DNA of 64,000 nucleotides from Dysgonomonas sp. UBA5412. Its GTDB lineage: Bacteria; Bacteroidota; Bacteroidia; Bacteroidales; Dysgonomonadaceae. Under the pieces are notes generated by a model. It was not told the DNA's origin and did no database searches. It was given only the letters and a program-made list of their open reading frames with translations. The stretch is taken from assembly GCA_002409595.1 (NCBI GenBank), contig DHNQ01000029.1, positions 282,980 to 346,979 on the forward strand. The letters run 5' to 3'. Both the position numbers and the translations under genes were made by a program. How positions within the stretch are numbered: position 1 is the stretch's first letter; each line of letters starts with the position of its first letter. Shown here piece after piece: positions 50,770 through 59,558 of the stretch.

Positions 50770-53250
50770 TTAGTTCGACTCCTTTTCGTCTTTCACTGTA
50801 AGATCTAAAGGATGCTTAACTTTTTCTTTCAGTAAGGCTACATCCAAGACTTGTTTGATATCATTCACATAGTGAAAAGTCAGTCCTTTCAAATAAAGAG
50901 GTTTAATTTCCTCAATATCCTTTTTATTTTCTTCGCAAAGAATAATATCTTTTATCCCGGCACGTTTGGCTGCCAGTATTTTTTCTCGAATACCTCCTAC
51001 CGGTAAAACCTTACCACGCAATGTTATTTCGCCTGTCATCGCTAAATTAGCTTTCACCTTACGCTGTGTAAAGGCAGATGCTAGAGAGGTAACCATTGTA
51101 ATACCTGCCGACGGACCATCTTTAGGGATAGCTCCTTCCGGCACATGGACATGTACATTCCAGTTGTCAAACACATTCTGATCAACACCCAGAATTTGAG
51201 CATGAGAACGAAGGTATTCCAATGCCAAGACTGCCGACTCTTTCATCACATCTCCCAAGTTTCCGGTCAAGGTCAGTTTCCCACCTTTACCCTTACTCAG
51301 AGATGTTTCGATAAAAAGAATTTCTCCACCAACCGAAGTCCAAGCCAAGCCTGTAACTACTCCGGCATAACCATTGCCTTGATATTGATCTCTGCTATAT
51401 TCTATTGCGCCCAAGTATTCTTGTAAATCATTAGGTTCGATAAACTTCTTATATTCTGCGTCTGAAGCAACTTTACGAGCAACTTTACGCATTATTTTCG
51501 CAAGTTTCTTATCTAATTCACGTACTCCTGATTCGCGCGTATAATTCTCTACTATCTTCTCTAATGTCTTTTTAGGTATCTCAATCGCGTCTTTTTGCAA
51601 GCCATGATTTTCCATCTGCTTAGGTACTAGGTGACGACGGGCTATTTCAATCTTTTCCTCGATTATATAACCACTCACATCAATAAGTTCCATACGGTCT
51701 AACAATGGTTGCGAAATTGTAGACAGATTATTTGCCGTAGCCAAAAACATTACTTTAGACAGATCGTAATCTATATTAAGATAATTGTCGTGAAATGCTG
51801 AATTTTGTTCTGGATCCAAAACTTCTAATAACGCAGAAGAGGGATCTCCCTTAAAGTCTGTTCCTATCTTATCAATCTCGTCTAATACAAAAACAGGATT
51901 AGACGATCCGGCTTTCAATATATTCTGGATAATACGTCCCGGCATAGCGCCTATATATGTGCGGCGATGCCCCCGAATCTCTGATTCATCGTGCAACCCT
52001 CCAAAAGAAACTCGTACATATTTACGATTAAGTGCCTCTGCGACCGATTTCCCCAAAGACGTTTTTCCCACTCCGGGAGGTCCATACAGACATATAATCG
52101 GAGATTTTAAGTCACCCTTCAATTTTAAAACTGCCAGATGCTCAATGATACGTTCTTTGACTTTTTCTAGTCCAAAATGATCACGATCCAAAACTCGCTG
52201 AGCATTTTTTAAATTGAAATTATCTTTTGTATATTCATCCCAAGGTAAGTCCAAGAGAGTCTCTATATATGTATATTGTGTAGAGTAGTCGGGCGACTGA
52301 GGATGCAATCGTTCCAATTTACTCATTTCTTTCTCAAATATCTGAGCTACGGATGCACTCCATTTCTTCTTTAAAGCTTTCTGCTTAAATTCTTCAAGAT
52401 CGGCTTGTTGAGGATTGCCTCCAAGCTCGTCTTGTATCGTTTTGATTTGTTGTTGAAGAAAATATTCTTTCTGTTGTTGGTTAAGCTCCTCACGTGTTTT
52501 CATCTGAATATTGAGCTTCATCTCCATCAGTTGAGTTTCACGATTGAGAATAACTAACAAACGATAGGCACGTTCCTTATCATCGTCGATTTCCAATAAG
52601 CTTTGCTTTTCAGTTCCACCAACAGGAAGATTTGCACAACAATAGTTTACAAGAAAAGAAGATATAACGTCTGACTTCAAACGTTGTATAAACTCCTTTG
52701 GAGGCTCTCCATACATACGAAGCATCTGTATTGTAAGATCTCTTATAGAATCGAGCAATGCTTTGTATTCTGTATCTGTTTTAAGCACCGGAACTCCTTC
52801 TTTTATTTCATAATGCCCCTTCATAAAAGGTTCGTTTTGAGTTAACTCTGTTAACTTAAAACGTTTTTTACCTTGAAAAATAACAGTAACATTTTCATCA
52901 TCCGGAAGTTCTATAACACGTATTATTTCTCCAATAACACCGATAGAATATAAATCACCAAATTCGGGATCATCATTATCTGCGTCCTTTTGGCAGACTA
53001 AACCTACATATTTTCCTTTTTTATTATTTATACTCTTTATCAGCTTCAAGGATTTCTTACGAGCAACTGAAATGGGCATACTCGTTCCGGGAAAAATAAC
53101 CGTATTACGAAGAGGTAAGATGGGTAACTCTTCTTTTAGGTCATCTTCATTTATATAACAATCTCCATCGTCGAAGTCATTGGTTATGATCGAAATAACG
53201 GGCTCCCTTCCTTCTTCGAGACTTAGAATATCTTTTTTCCTATTAAACAT
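50770..53250 (-). CDS. lon: ATP-dependent protease La (Lon)
   Basis: Cytosolic AAA+ serine protease for damaged and regulatory proteins, 826 residues. The N-terminal LON substrate domain spans about 40-245 (PILPLRNTVIFPG), a coiled coil follows, then Walker A GPPGVGKTS (about 389-397), Walker B FVLDEIDKIG, and the C-terminal protease with catalytic Ser in PKDGPSAGITM and Lys in GKVLPVGGIREKILAAKRAG. It is a single gene with a palindromic terminator; its upstream region is shared with divergent trmN6. Confidence 0.98.
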   Translation of the reverse strand: MFNRKKDILSLEEGREPVISIITNDFDDGDCYINEDDLKEELPILPLRNTVIFPGTSMPISVARKKSLKLIKSINNKKGKYVGLVCQKDADNDDPEFGDLYSIGVIGEIIRVIELPDDENVTVIFQGKKRFKLTELTQNEPFMKGHYEIKEGVPVLKTDTEYKALLDSIRDLTIQMLRMYGEPPKEFIQRLKSDVISSFLVNYCCANLPVGGTEKQSLLEIDDDKERAYRLLVILNRETQLMEMKLNIQMKTREELNQQQKEYFLQQQIKTIQDELGGNPQQADLEEFKQKALKKKWSASVAQIFEKEMSKLERLHPQSPDYSTQYTYIETLLDLPWDEYTKDNFNLKNAQRVLDRDHFGLEKVKERIIEHLAVLKLKGDLKSPIICLYGPPGVGKTSLGKSVAEALNRKYVRVSFGGLHDESEIRGHRRTYIGAMPGRIIQNILKAGSSNPVFVLDEIDKIGTDFKGDPSSALLEVLDPEQNSAFHDNYLNIDYDLSKVMFLATANNLSTISQPLLDRMELIDVSGYIIEEKIEIARRHLVPKQMENHGLQKDAIEIPKKTLEKIVENYTRESGVRELDKKLAKIMRKVARKVASDAEYKKFIEPNDLQEYLGAIEYSRDQYQGNGYAGVVTGLAWTSVGGEILFIETSLSKGKGGKLTLTGNLGDVMKESAVLALEYLRSHAQILGVDQNVFDNWNVHVHVPEGAIPKDGPSAGITMVTSLASAFTQRKVKANLAMTGEITLRGKVLPVGGIREKILAAKRAGIKDIILCEENKKDIEEIKPLYLKGLTFHYVNDIKQVLDVALLKEKVKHPLDLTVKDEKESN

Positions 53251-53321
53251 ATTTATCCTTTTTCTTTTTTGGATTAATCTCCCTCTATTTATAAGGGATG
53301 TAAAAATACAGAATATATAAC

Positions 53322-53329
53322 TAACTTTG
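53322..53329 (+). promoter_or_regulatory. -7 box of trmN6
   Basis: TAACTTTG, 57 nt before the trmN6 ATG; forms one arm of an 11-bp inverted repeat with 53357-53367. Confidence 0.55.
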
Positions 53330-53356
53330 CTTGTATATATAACAAAATTTGTGCCA

Positions 53357-53364
53357 CAAAGTTA
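53357..53364 (-). promoter_or_regulatory. -7 box of lon
   Basis: TAACTTTG on the minus strand (CAAAGTTA on plus), 106 nt before the lon ATG; faces the plus-strand box at 53322-53329. Confidence 0.5.
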
Positions 53365-53386
53365 GTTTCAGATAAATAAACTAAAT

Positions 53387-54100
53387 ATGCCAAATCCTTA
53401 TTTCAAATTTAAGCAATTTACCATATTCCATGACCGCTGTGCGATGAAAGTGGGCACTGATGGAGTCCTATTAGGAGCATGGGCAAATATCAACAATTGC
53501 AGAACTGGTCTGGATATAGGAACAGGGTCTGGATTGATTGCTTTAATGTTGGCTCAACGAAGCAAAGATATCTCAATAGAGGCTATTGACATAGAGTCGA
53601 GTGCCATAGAGCAGGCTATGATAAACGTAAAGCCAACAAACTTTGCTCAACGAATAAACTGTACAGAAATCTCTCTTCAAAATTTTCATTTGAAAACGAA
53701 GATGCAATATGATCTTATTATTTCAAATCCACCATTCTTCTCTCAATCGCTAAAGTCTTCCAATGCAGCAAGATCCGCCGCTCGTCATACGGATAGCTTA
53801 CAGATGGGTGAACTCATTAAAATATCATCCACTTTATTAAGTAAAAATGGACGTCTATCTATGATATACCCATTTGATTACAAAGCTGGAATATTAGATA
53901 GAGCAAAAGAAAACGGTCTATTTATCACTCGCTATACAAATGTATATCCAACAAAGATGAGTAATCCGAAAAGAATATTAGTTGAGATATCAAGAGATGA
54001 AAGCCGATTGGTCGAATCAGATTTAGTTATCGAAACGGAAAGGCACAAATATTCAGACGAATTTACTCAACTCGTAAAGGATTTCTATTTGAATATGTAA
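53387..54100 (+). CDS. trmN6: tRNA1(Val) (adenine(37)-N6)-methyltransferase
   Basis: SAM-dependent methyltransferase of the TrmN6/YfiC family that modifies A37 of tRNA1-Val. The 237 residues start with PYFKFKQFTIFHDRCAMKVGTDGVLLG (given as residues 3-29), which is characteristic; the SAM motif I LDIGTGSGLIALML is near 43-56 and the adenine-N6 catalytic motif NPPFF near 114-118. Family assignment is clear; tRNA specificity is by analogy with E. coli. Confidence 0.93.
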   Translation: MPNPYFKFKQFTIFHDRCAMKVGTDGVLLGAWANINNCRTGLDIGTGSGLIALMLAQRSKDISIEAIDIESSAIEQAMINVKPTNFAQRINCTEISLQNFHLKTKMQYDLIISNPPFFSQSLKSSNAARSAARHTDSLQMGELIKISSTLLSKNGRLSMIYPFDYKAGILDRAKENGLFITRYTNVYPTKMSNPKRILVEISRDESRLVESDLVIETERHKYSDEFTQLVKDFYLNM

Positions 54101-54129
54101 GACAAAAACTAAATTATCATCCGAAAACA

Positions 54130-54168
54130 AAAAAGAAATACCGCTAATTGTTAGCGGTATTTCTTTTT
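54130..54168. terminator. Bidirectional terminator between trmN6 and the DUF4270 gene
   Basis: A perfect stem of about 18 bp around AATACCGCTAA / TTAGCGGTATT with a 3-nt loop; A-rich on the left and T-rich on the right, so it works both ways. Confidence 0.92.
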
Positions 54169-54207
54169 TGAGGAATATTATATGATAATTATATTTCTAT
54201 CTGACCA

Positions 54208-55575
54208 TCAATATTTACTTGACACAATAGTCATTTTCAAGTTTTCCTTATTTGTTCTCAATATTGCAGAAGTGGGATTCATCAAGTTATATACATCCGT
54301 AACAGTAAAGGCTCCTGACGAAGAGCTAGTTCCTGTCACAGATATTGGTATAATGAGATACTCCAAATTAGGAAGAGTTTTTGCATCTTTATATTTCTCA
54401 GTATAAAAATTAATAACACTTGCCAAGTTTCCTAAATCATAAGTATTTGTAGTCGAGTTTCTAGCTACGACAAAAGCAGTCTTAGATGTAGTGCTATATT
54501 CTTTCTTATAAAAATAGTTGGGCAAGGAGTCTTTATTTATAAATAAAACATAAGAAGGTCTGGATAATTTCGATTTTTCTTCTTCTTCTGTATAACCCTT
54601 AATCTTAAAGTTAGCAGCATTGATTACTCTATCTTTTCCTGTAGCCTTAACAATATCCTCCAACGGAATTGTCAATTGAGTATAGACTCCCGCGGGTGTT
54701 TTCAGGTATGTTTTCACATCACTTGAACCTAACATATCATCCGGTAATGTATTTTTCACATGGTTCATTTGGATAACTTCGGGTGTAGCTGACAATGAAA
54801 AATTGCCAACGATTGCCGAATCTGCCGTATTAGCCACATTGCGTCCTTGATAAGTATAATGAATATTTAAATCAGTATAAGCAGCATTAATCATACTACC
54901 TGATCCAAATGTTGTAGTTACATATATCCCCTTGAAAAATTTCTTCAATGAATCTGAATTATCAAATGTACCTTTATTGGTCACCCATTGGTTATAAAAA
55001 CGCTGCCCTAACTCTAAATTAAGTTGTGTTTTGATAGTCTTAACATGAATGGAACTTATTACTGTATCATTTAAATCCTGTATAGAAAAAATACTCTGTC
55101 CCAACAATTTACTCATATTATCCGTATACTGCGAAGGATTAACATTCGTAAAAAAGACAGGCTCAAGAGATTTTGTCACTTCATAAATAGACAACCCCAT
55201 TGGAGCAACAGTATCACCTGTGAAAGTAGTAAATTGCAAATTCAAAAACACAGAATCTATAGTTAACTTTTTGTTATTAGGATTTTTAAACTCGATATCG
55301 TCCGGACAAAAGAATTCAGTCATATAGTCTGACTTCACCTTACCGAAGATCGGATCAATGTATTCTCCGAGTAATCCATATTCCGAACGGGCATATATAG
55401 AATCTTGAAAAGAAACAGTTGCTGCTGTTATTGTAGTAATGGTGTCGCCCTTTGCTGAGATATCATCACCTCCGGGTTGTATACTTTGGCCAATTGTACT
55501 AAGATCGTCATCACAAGCAATAAAGACAACTGCAAAGAAGAGTATTACCAGGCTCAATAATGTTTTAATTTTCAT
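54208..55575 (-). CDS. DUF4270 surface lipoprotein
   Basis: 455 residues. The lipoprotein signal ends in FIAC with Cys21, and the next residues DDD form an acidic surface-export-type signal of Bacteroidota. The body is beta-rich with the DUF4270 opening (TATVSFQDSIYARSEYGLLGEY region) and repeated polar strands. Function unknown; relatives sit next to the same truncated glycogen-synthase-like gene and panC in other Bacteroidota, as I recall. It lies 96 bp downstream of that gene, behind a hairpin. Confidence 0.88.
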   Translation of the reverse strand: MKIKTLLSLVILFFAVVFIACDDDLSTIGQSIQPGGDDISAKGDTITTITAATVSFQDSIYARSEYGLLGEYIDPIFGKVKSDYMTEFFCPDDIEFKNPNNKKLTIDSVFLNLQFTTFTGDTVAPMGLSIYEVTKSLEPVFFTNVNPSQYTDNMSKLLGQSIFSIQDLNDTVISSIHVKTIKTQLNLELGQRFYNQWVTNKGTFDNSDSLKKFFKGIYVTTTFGSGSMINAAYTDLNIHYTYQGRNVANTADSAIVGNFSLSATPEVIQMNHVKNTLPDDMLGSSDVKTYLKTPAGVYTQLTIPLEDIVKATGKDRVINAANFKIKGYTEEEEKSKLSRPSYVLFINKDSLPNYFYKKEYSTTSKTAFVVARNSTTNTYDLGNLASVINFYTEKYKDAKTLPNLEYLIIPISVTGTSSSSGAFTVTDVYNLMNPTSAILRTNKENLKMTIVSSKY

Positions 55576-55615
55576 TGAAATAATGTTAATTCAAATTTGG
55601 GAGTCAAATATCTAA

Positions 55616-55651
55616 AAAAATGCTGTTTACTAAAAATAAAACAGCATTTTT
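55616..55651 (-). terminator. Terminator between the GT5-like and DUF4270 genes
   Basis: AAAAATGCTGTTT / AAACAGCATTTTT (13 bp) with a T tail on the minus strand, 21 bp beyond the GT5-like stop. Confidence 0.85.
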
Positions 55652-55671
55652 CTATTTTTATTTTAGATACT

Positions 55672-56478
55672 TTAAAGATTCTCGTAAAAATTATTGATTG
55701 CGTCCACAGAAGTGTCTAAACCGCCGGGATAAGATAAGAATTTCTTCCCTGATTTATTTGCAAAATCGAGTATATTCCCATTCACAGACTCTTCACTTTG
55801 AATTATTCCATCGGCGTAGTTGATAGCAAAATTAGATAATGCTTCGTAATCAACAGGTCCTTTCAAACCGGCAACATCTTTATCTTTAATACCATCAAAT
55901 TTTAGCTTATCTGCAAAAGTTTCGCTAAAAGGCTGTTTAAACCCGTCATTATATAGAGAATATACAATCTTTGAGTTTTTAAAACATGGATCATCAGCAT
56001 AAGCCGTCTTAATATACAATCCGGTCAAAGCCGTCATCCAGCCATGACAGTCTATAATATCCGGTATCCAACGCAATTTCTTGATCGTTTCTAAAACGCC
56101 TCTCACATAAAAGATACTGCGCTCTTCATTATCTGAAAACTCAACACCATTATCATCTGCTATTGTATGCTTACGCTTAAAGTAATCGTCATTATCAATA
56201 AAGTAAATCTGCATACGAGCAGCTTGTATCGATGCCACTTTGATTATCAACGGATGATCAGTATCATCAATAATAAGATTCATGCCCGACAAACGGATTA
56301 CTTCATGAAGCTGATTGCGCCTTTCATTTATATTTCCAAATTTCGGCATAAAGGTTCTTATCTCTTGCCCCTTTTCTTGTATTGCCTGTGGTAAGTATCT
56401 GCAATTGGTTGCAATTGGTGATTCCGAAAGATAAGGTGTTATCTCCTGCGTAATGTATAAAATCTTTTTTGTACTCAT
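55672..56478 (-). CDS. Glycogen/starch-synthase-like protein, N-terminal domain only
   Basis: 268 residues that match only the N-terminal Rossmann half of family 5 glycogen synthases: ILYITQEITPYL at the start, an LPQAIQEKGQEIRTFMPKFG strand-helix, and IIDCHGWMTALTGLYIKT (the DWHT-like region). The ADP-glucose motif KxGG expected near residue 18 is replaced by SPIATN, and the whole C-terminal GT-B domain is missing, so normal glycogen synthesis is unlikely. The reading frame is intact and it has its own promoter, so it is probably a diverged protein rather than a broken gene. Confidence 0.85.
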   Translation of the reverse strand: MSTKKILYITQEITPYLSESPIATNCRYLPQAIQEKGQEIRTFMPKFGNINERRNQLHEVIRLSGMNLIIDDTDHPLIIKVASIQAARMQIYFIDNDDYFKRKHTIADDNGVEFSDNEERSIFYVRGVLETIKKLRWIPDIIDCHGWMTALTGLYIKTAYADDPCFKNSKIVYSLYNDGFKQPFSETFADKLKFDGIKDKDVAGLKGPVDYEALSNFAINYADGIIQSEESVNGNILDFANKSGKKFLSYPGGLDTSVDAINNFYENL

Positions 56479-56787
56479 TTATTTATTAATCTCTTCTGTA
56501 TTCGATTGAGAATACAAAGATAATAAAAAAAAATCTTCTTTTTTGCAAACTTTGGTAGACAAAGTTCTCTTCCAATCTTTTTAAAGTAAAGATAAAGAGT
56601 AAAAAACATGATTTACGACATAACTTATACCTTGCTAAAGATTATAAAAGAGAGAAAGAATTACACCTTAAATATTATATCTAAATCATTCTGACCATGA
56701 GTTAAAATATGGAATAAAAAAGCTTGATCGCTTCGCGGTTTCATAAATATTTACTTGCTTTGTATCCGTTTTATTTATTAGGTAAAT
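56479..56787. other. Intergenic region between the GT5-like gene and panC
   Basis: 309 bp between divergent genes. It contains the minus-strand -7 box (56515-56522) and a 7-bp inverted repeat AACTTTG / CAAAGTT (56548-56566) over its -33 region. No clear TAnnTTTG box precedes panC and no gene is visible. Confidence 0.6.
56515..56522 (-). promoter_or_regulatory. -7 promoter box of the GT5-like gene
   Basis: TATCTTTG on the minus strand (CAAAGATA on plus), 36 nt before the ATG; TTTG at 56546-56549 is spaced by 23 bp, a little long. Confidence 0.55.
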
Positions 56788-57642
56788 ATGAACTTGATAA
56801 AGACTGTAAAAGAAGTGCAAGAAGCTGTTAACAGCATGCGCAAAGAAGGAAAATCCATAGGTTTCGTGCCCACAATGGGGGCTCTGCACGAAGGACATTT
56901 ATCATTGGTAAAACAAAGTATTTCTGACAACGACATAAGCATTGTCAGCATATTTGTCAACCCCACACAGTTTAATAACAAAGAGGATCTGGACAAATAT
57001 CCAAGAACTTTAGATGAAGACTGTAAATTTCTGGAGAAAGCAGGAGTCGATATAATCTTTGCTCCTTCTGTGGAAGAAATATATCCGGAACCGGACACTC
57101 GCCAATTTGACTTTGGCAAAATAGATAAGGTAATGGAAGGCACTCATCGCCTGGGACACTTCAACGGAGTAGCTCAGGTAGTAAGCCGTCTATTTGATAT
57201 AGTGAAGCCGGATAAGGCGTATTTTGGAGAGAAAGATTTTCAACAATTGGCTATTATAAGAGAAATGGTGAATCAGCTTAAGCTGAATATAGAAATAGTA
57301 CCGATGCCAATTATGCGCGAAGCGAGCGGACTTGCTCTTAGTAGTCGAAATGCAAGGCTTAGTTTGAAGCAAAAACAAGACGCGCTAAAGATATCAGAAA
57401 ACCTGCTAGGATATAAAGAAAAATGGACTCAGTATCCGGTTGAGGAACTGAAACAAATAGTAATAGACAAGATCAACTCGATAGACTCTCTGGAGGTTGA
57501 ATATTTTGAAATAGTTGATGGGTATTCTTTACAACCCATATCCAATTGGGATGAAACAAAATATGCAGTAGGATGTATTGCCGTCTTCTGTGGAGATGTT
57601 CGCTTAATAGACAACGTTACATATTATCAATCGGGAAATTAA
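56788..57642 (+). CDS. panC: Pantothenate synthetase (pantoate--beta-alanine ligase)
   Basis: ATP-dependent ligation of pantoate and beta-alanine to pantothenate. The 284 residues contain the HIGH-type motif PTMGALHEGH at 28-37, the FVNPTQFN segment near 62-69, GEKDFQQL near 148-155 and the KMSKS-like SSRNARLS near 186-193. It is followed after 14 bp by panD, which supplies the beta-alanine. Confidence 0.98.
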   Translation: MNLIKTVKEVQEAVNSMRKEGKSIGFVPTMGALHEGHLSLVKQSISDNDISIVSIFVNPTQFNNKEDLDKYPRTLDEDCKFLEKAGVDIIFAPSVEEIYPEPDTRQFDFGKIDKVMEGTHRLGHFNGVAQVVSRLFDIVKPDKAYFGEKDFQQLAIIREMVNQLKLNIEIVPMPIMREASGLALSSRNARLSLKQKQDALKISENLLGYKEKWTQYPVEELKQIVIDKINSIDSLEVEYFEIVDGYSLQPISNWDETKYAVGCIAVFCGDVRLIDNVTYYQSGN

Positions 57643-57656
57643 CGCCTAAATAAATC

Positions 57657-58010
57657 ATGATTATAGAGGTTGTAAAATCAAAATTGCATCGAGTTACCGT
57701 AACCGAAGCAAATTTAAACTATATAGGAAGTATCACAATAGATGAGGACTTGATGGATGCTGTAAATTTCATTGAGGGTGAAAAGGTACAGATAGTGAAT
57801 AATAATAACGGAGAACGTCTGGAAACCTATATCATAAAAGGAGAACGAGGTTCGGGTTCCATCTGTCTCAACGGCGCAGCAGCAAGAAGAGTTCAACCCG
57901 GAGATATTGTGATCATCATGTCTTATGCCCAAATGGACTTTGAAGAAGCTAAGAAGTTCAAACCTTGGGTAGCCTTCCCTGACACAAAGACCAACAAACT
58001 TATAAAATAA
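57657..58010 (+). CDS. panD: Aspartate 1-decarboxylase
   Basis: Pyruvoyl-dependent enzyme making beta-alanine from aspartate. The 117-residue proenzyme has the self-cleavage site at Gly24-Ser25 (YIGSITID), where Ser25 becomes the pyruvoyl group, the catalytic Tyr in ETYIIKGERGSG and the NGAAARRVQPGD motif (about 72-83). Co-transcribed with panC. Confidence 0.98.
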   Translation: MIIEVVKSKLHRVTVTEANLNYIGSITIDEDLMDAVNFIEGEKVQIVNNNNGERLETYIIKGERGSGSICLNGAAARRVQPGDIVIIMSYAQMDFEEAKKFKPWVAFPDTKTNKLIK

Positions 58011-58033
58011 AGAAACATTTCATCATTAATTAA

Positions 58034-58059
58034 AAGCTAAAAAAGGTACTTTTTAGCTT
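58034..58059. terminator. Hairpin between panD and the MATE gene
   Basis: AAGCTAAAAA / TTTTTAGCTT (10 bp) with a 6-nt loop. No long T tail follows beyond the stem, so termination is possible but not sure. Confidence 0.55.
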
Positions 58060-58072
58060 AACAAACCTCAAC

Positions 58073-59404
58073 ATGCGTTTATATTCATATAAGGACATAT
58101 GGAAGGTTAGCATACCTATCATGTTAGGGCTGCTTGCCCAAAATCTTGTTCAGATAACAGCAACAATCTTTCTAGGCAAAGTCGGAGAAGTAGAACAAAG
58201 TGCATCCGGACTTGCAGGTATATATTATATTGCATTCTTCACCCTTTGCTTTGGGTTCAGTATCGGAGGGCAGATTATGATCAGTCGCCGAAATGGAGAA
58301 GCAAACTATAATAAGATAGGAAGCATTGTAATTCAGGGCATAATCTTTCTCGAAGTATTAGCTCTATTACTATTCACAGGATCGTCATTAATGACAAAGT
58401 ACATCCTTCCCAACTTTATGGAATCGAAGGAAGTATATGCGGCAGTAAATTCTTATTTATCGTGGCGTATATTCGGCTTTTTCTTTGCCTCCATCAATGT
58501 TATGTTCCGAGCCTTCTATGTCGGCATAGCTCGTACACCTGTATTAACTATAAACGCCATAATAATGGCAGTAGTCAACTTCTTAGGAGACTATATATTG
58601 ATTTTCGGAAACTTCGGGTTTCCCGAACTTGGCATTGCTGGGGCGGGTATAGCTGCTGTTATCTCTGAAATGGCATCTGTATTATTCTTCGTCATCTACA
58701 CTCTCAAAACTGTAGACCTTCAGAAATATGGATTTATGAAGATGAGGTTCAAATTCTCCATCGTAAAGAATATACTTAACATTTCTTCATTTACAATGGT
58801 GCAATACCTTATATCAATGTCGACATGGTTCATTTTCTTCTTAGCAATCGAACAACATTCGGCACGGGCTCTGGCTGTTACAAACATAGTCCGAAACTTC
58901 TATATGCTATTCTTCATCCCTATAAATGCCTTAGCTACGACAGCTAACACTCTTGTAGGTAATACAATGGGAGCCGGTCAGGTCAAAGACGTAATACCTT
59001 TGGTGAAGCGTATCTGCTTACTAAGCCTTGGTATCATTGGAGTAGTGATGCTCATAACCGGAACAGGAGCCGAATACTGGATTTCTCTGATAGCTTCGCA
59101 CGAAGACACGAGCCTTATCCCCGCATCAGTAGCACCTCTATTGGTTGTTATATTTGCATTACCAGTATGCAGTATAAGCTCTGTTGTATTCAATTCTATA
59201 TCAGGCACAGGCAATACTCGCGCTGCCTTATTTATGGAAGTCATTACATTGGTTCTTTATATATTATATATGTATTGGATCGTCATATATAAAGAAGCTT
59301 CAGTTGCCGTATCATGGACAGTAGAATATGTTTACTGGGGAGGTCTGCTGATCTTATCGTCTTTATATCTAAGATACGGCAAATGGCAATTAAAGAAAAT
59401 ATAA
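58073..59404 (+). CDS. MATE-family efflux transporter
   Basis: 443-residue inner-membrane protein with about 12 spans in two homologous halves. The N-terminal signature around IPIMLGLLAQNLVQITATIFLG (residues 15-36, by position) and the repeated PINALATTANTLVGNTMGAG in the second half are typical of NorM/DinF-type Na+- or H+-coupled multidrug exporters. Substrate not decidable. It has a terminator at 59459-59500. Confidence 0.92.
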   Translation: MRLYSYKDIWKVSIPIMLGLLAQNLVQITATIFLGKVGEVEQSASGLAGIYYIAFFTLCFGFSIGGQIMISRRNGEANYNKIGSIVIQGIIFLEVLALLLFTGSSLMTKYILPNFMESKEVYAAVNSYLSWRIFGFFFASINVMFRAFYVGIARTPVLTINAIIMAVVNFLGDYILIFGNFGFPELGIAGAGIAAVISEMASVLFFVIYTLKTVDLQKYGFMKMRFKFSIVKNILNISSFTMVQYLISMSTWFIFFLAIEQHSARALAVTNIVRNFYMLFFIPINALATTANTLVGNTMGAGQVKDVIPLVKRICLLSLGIIGVVMLITGTGAEYWISLIASHEDTSLIPASVAPLLVVIFALPVCSISSVVFNSISGTGNTRAALFMEVITLVLYILYMYWIVIYKEASVAVSWTVEYVYWGGLLILSSLYLRYGKWQLKKI

Positions 59405-59458
59405 AACCTAAATATCTGTATAACATACTCATCCTACCATAAATAGATTAACTAAGGA

Positions 59459-59500
59459 AGGCTATTAAATTAAAAAAGCTTAATAGCCTATCCCCTTTTA
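59459..59500 (+). terminator. Terminator of the MATE gene
   Basis: AGGCTATTAA / TTAATAGCCT (10 bp), loop of 11 nt, followed by a pyrimidine-rich tail. Confidence 0.75.
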
Positions 59501-59534
59501 TCTGTTCGTATAAGGCTATTTAATAATTTGATCT

Positions 59535-59542
59535 TATCTTTG
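59535..59542 (+). promoter_or_regulatory. -7 promoter box of the LysE-type gene
   Basis: TATCTTTG, 16 nt before GTG 59559 and 109 nt before ATG 59652. Confidence 0.55.
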
Positions 59543-59558
59543 CACTATAGCGCGGATT

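Noticed and set aside
55672..56478. GT5-like gene as a frameshifted full glycogen synthase
   Set aside because: No remains of the C-terminal GT domain lie downstream; the next gene is DUF4270 behind a terminator.
56548..56566. AACTTTG / CAAAGTT inverted repeat near the GT5-like promoter as a site related to the lon/trmN6 repeat
   Set aside because: The shared sequence is the common -7 core itself, so the resemblance is expected by chance.
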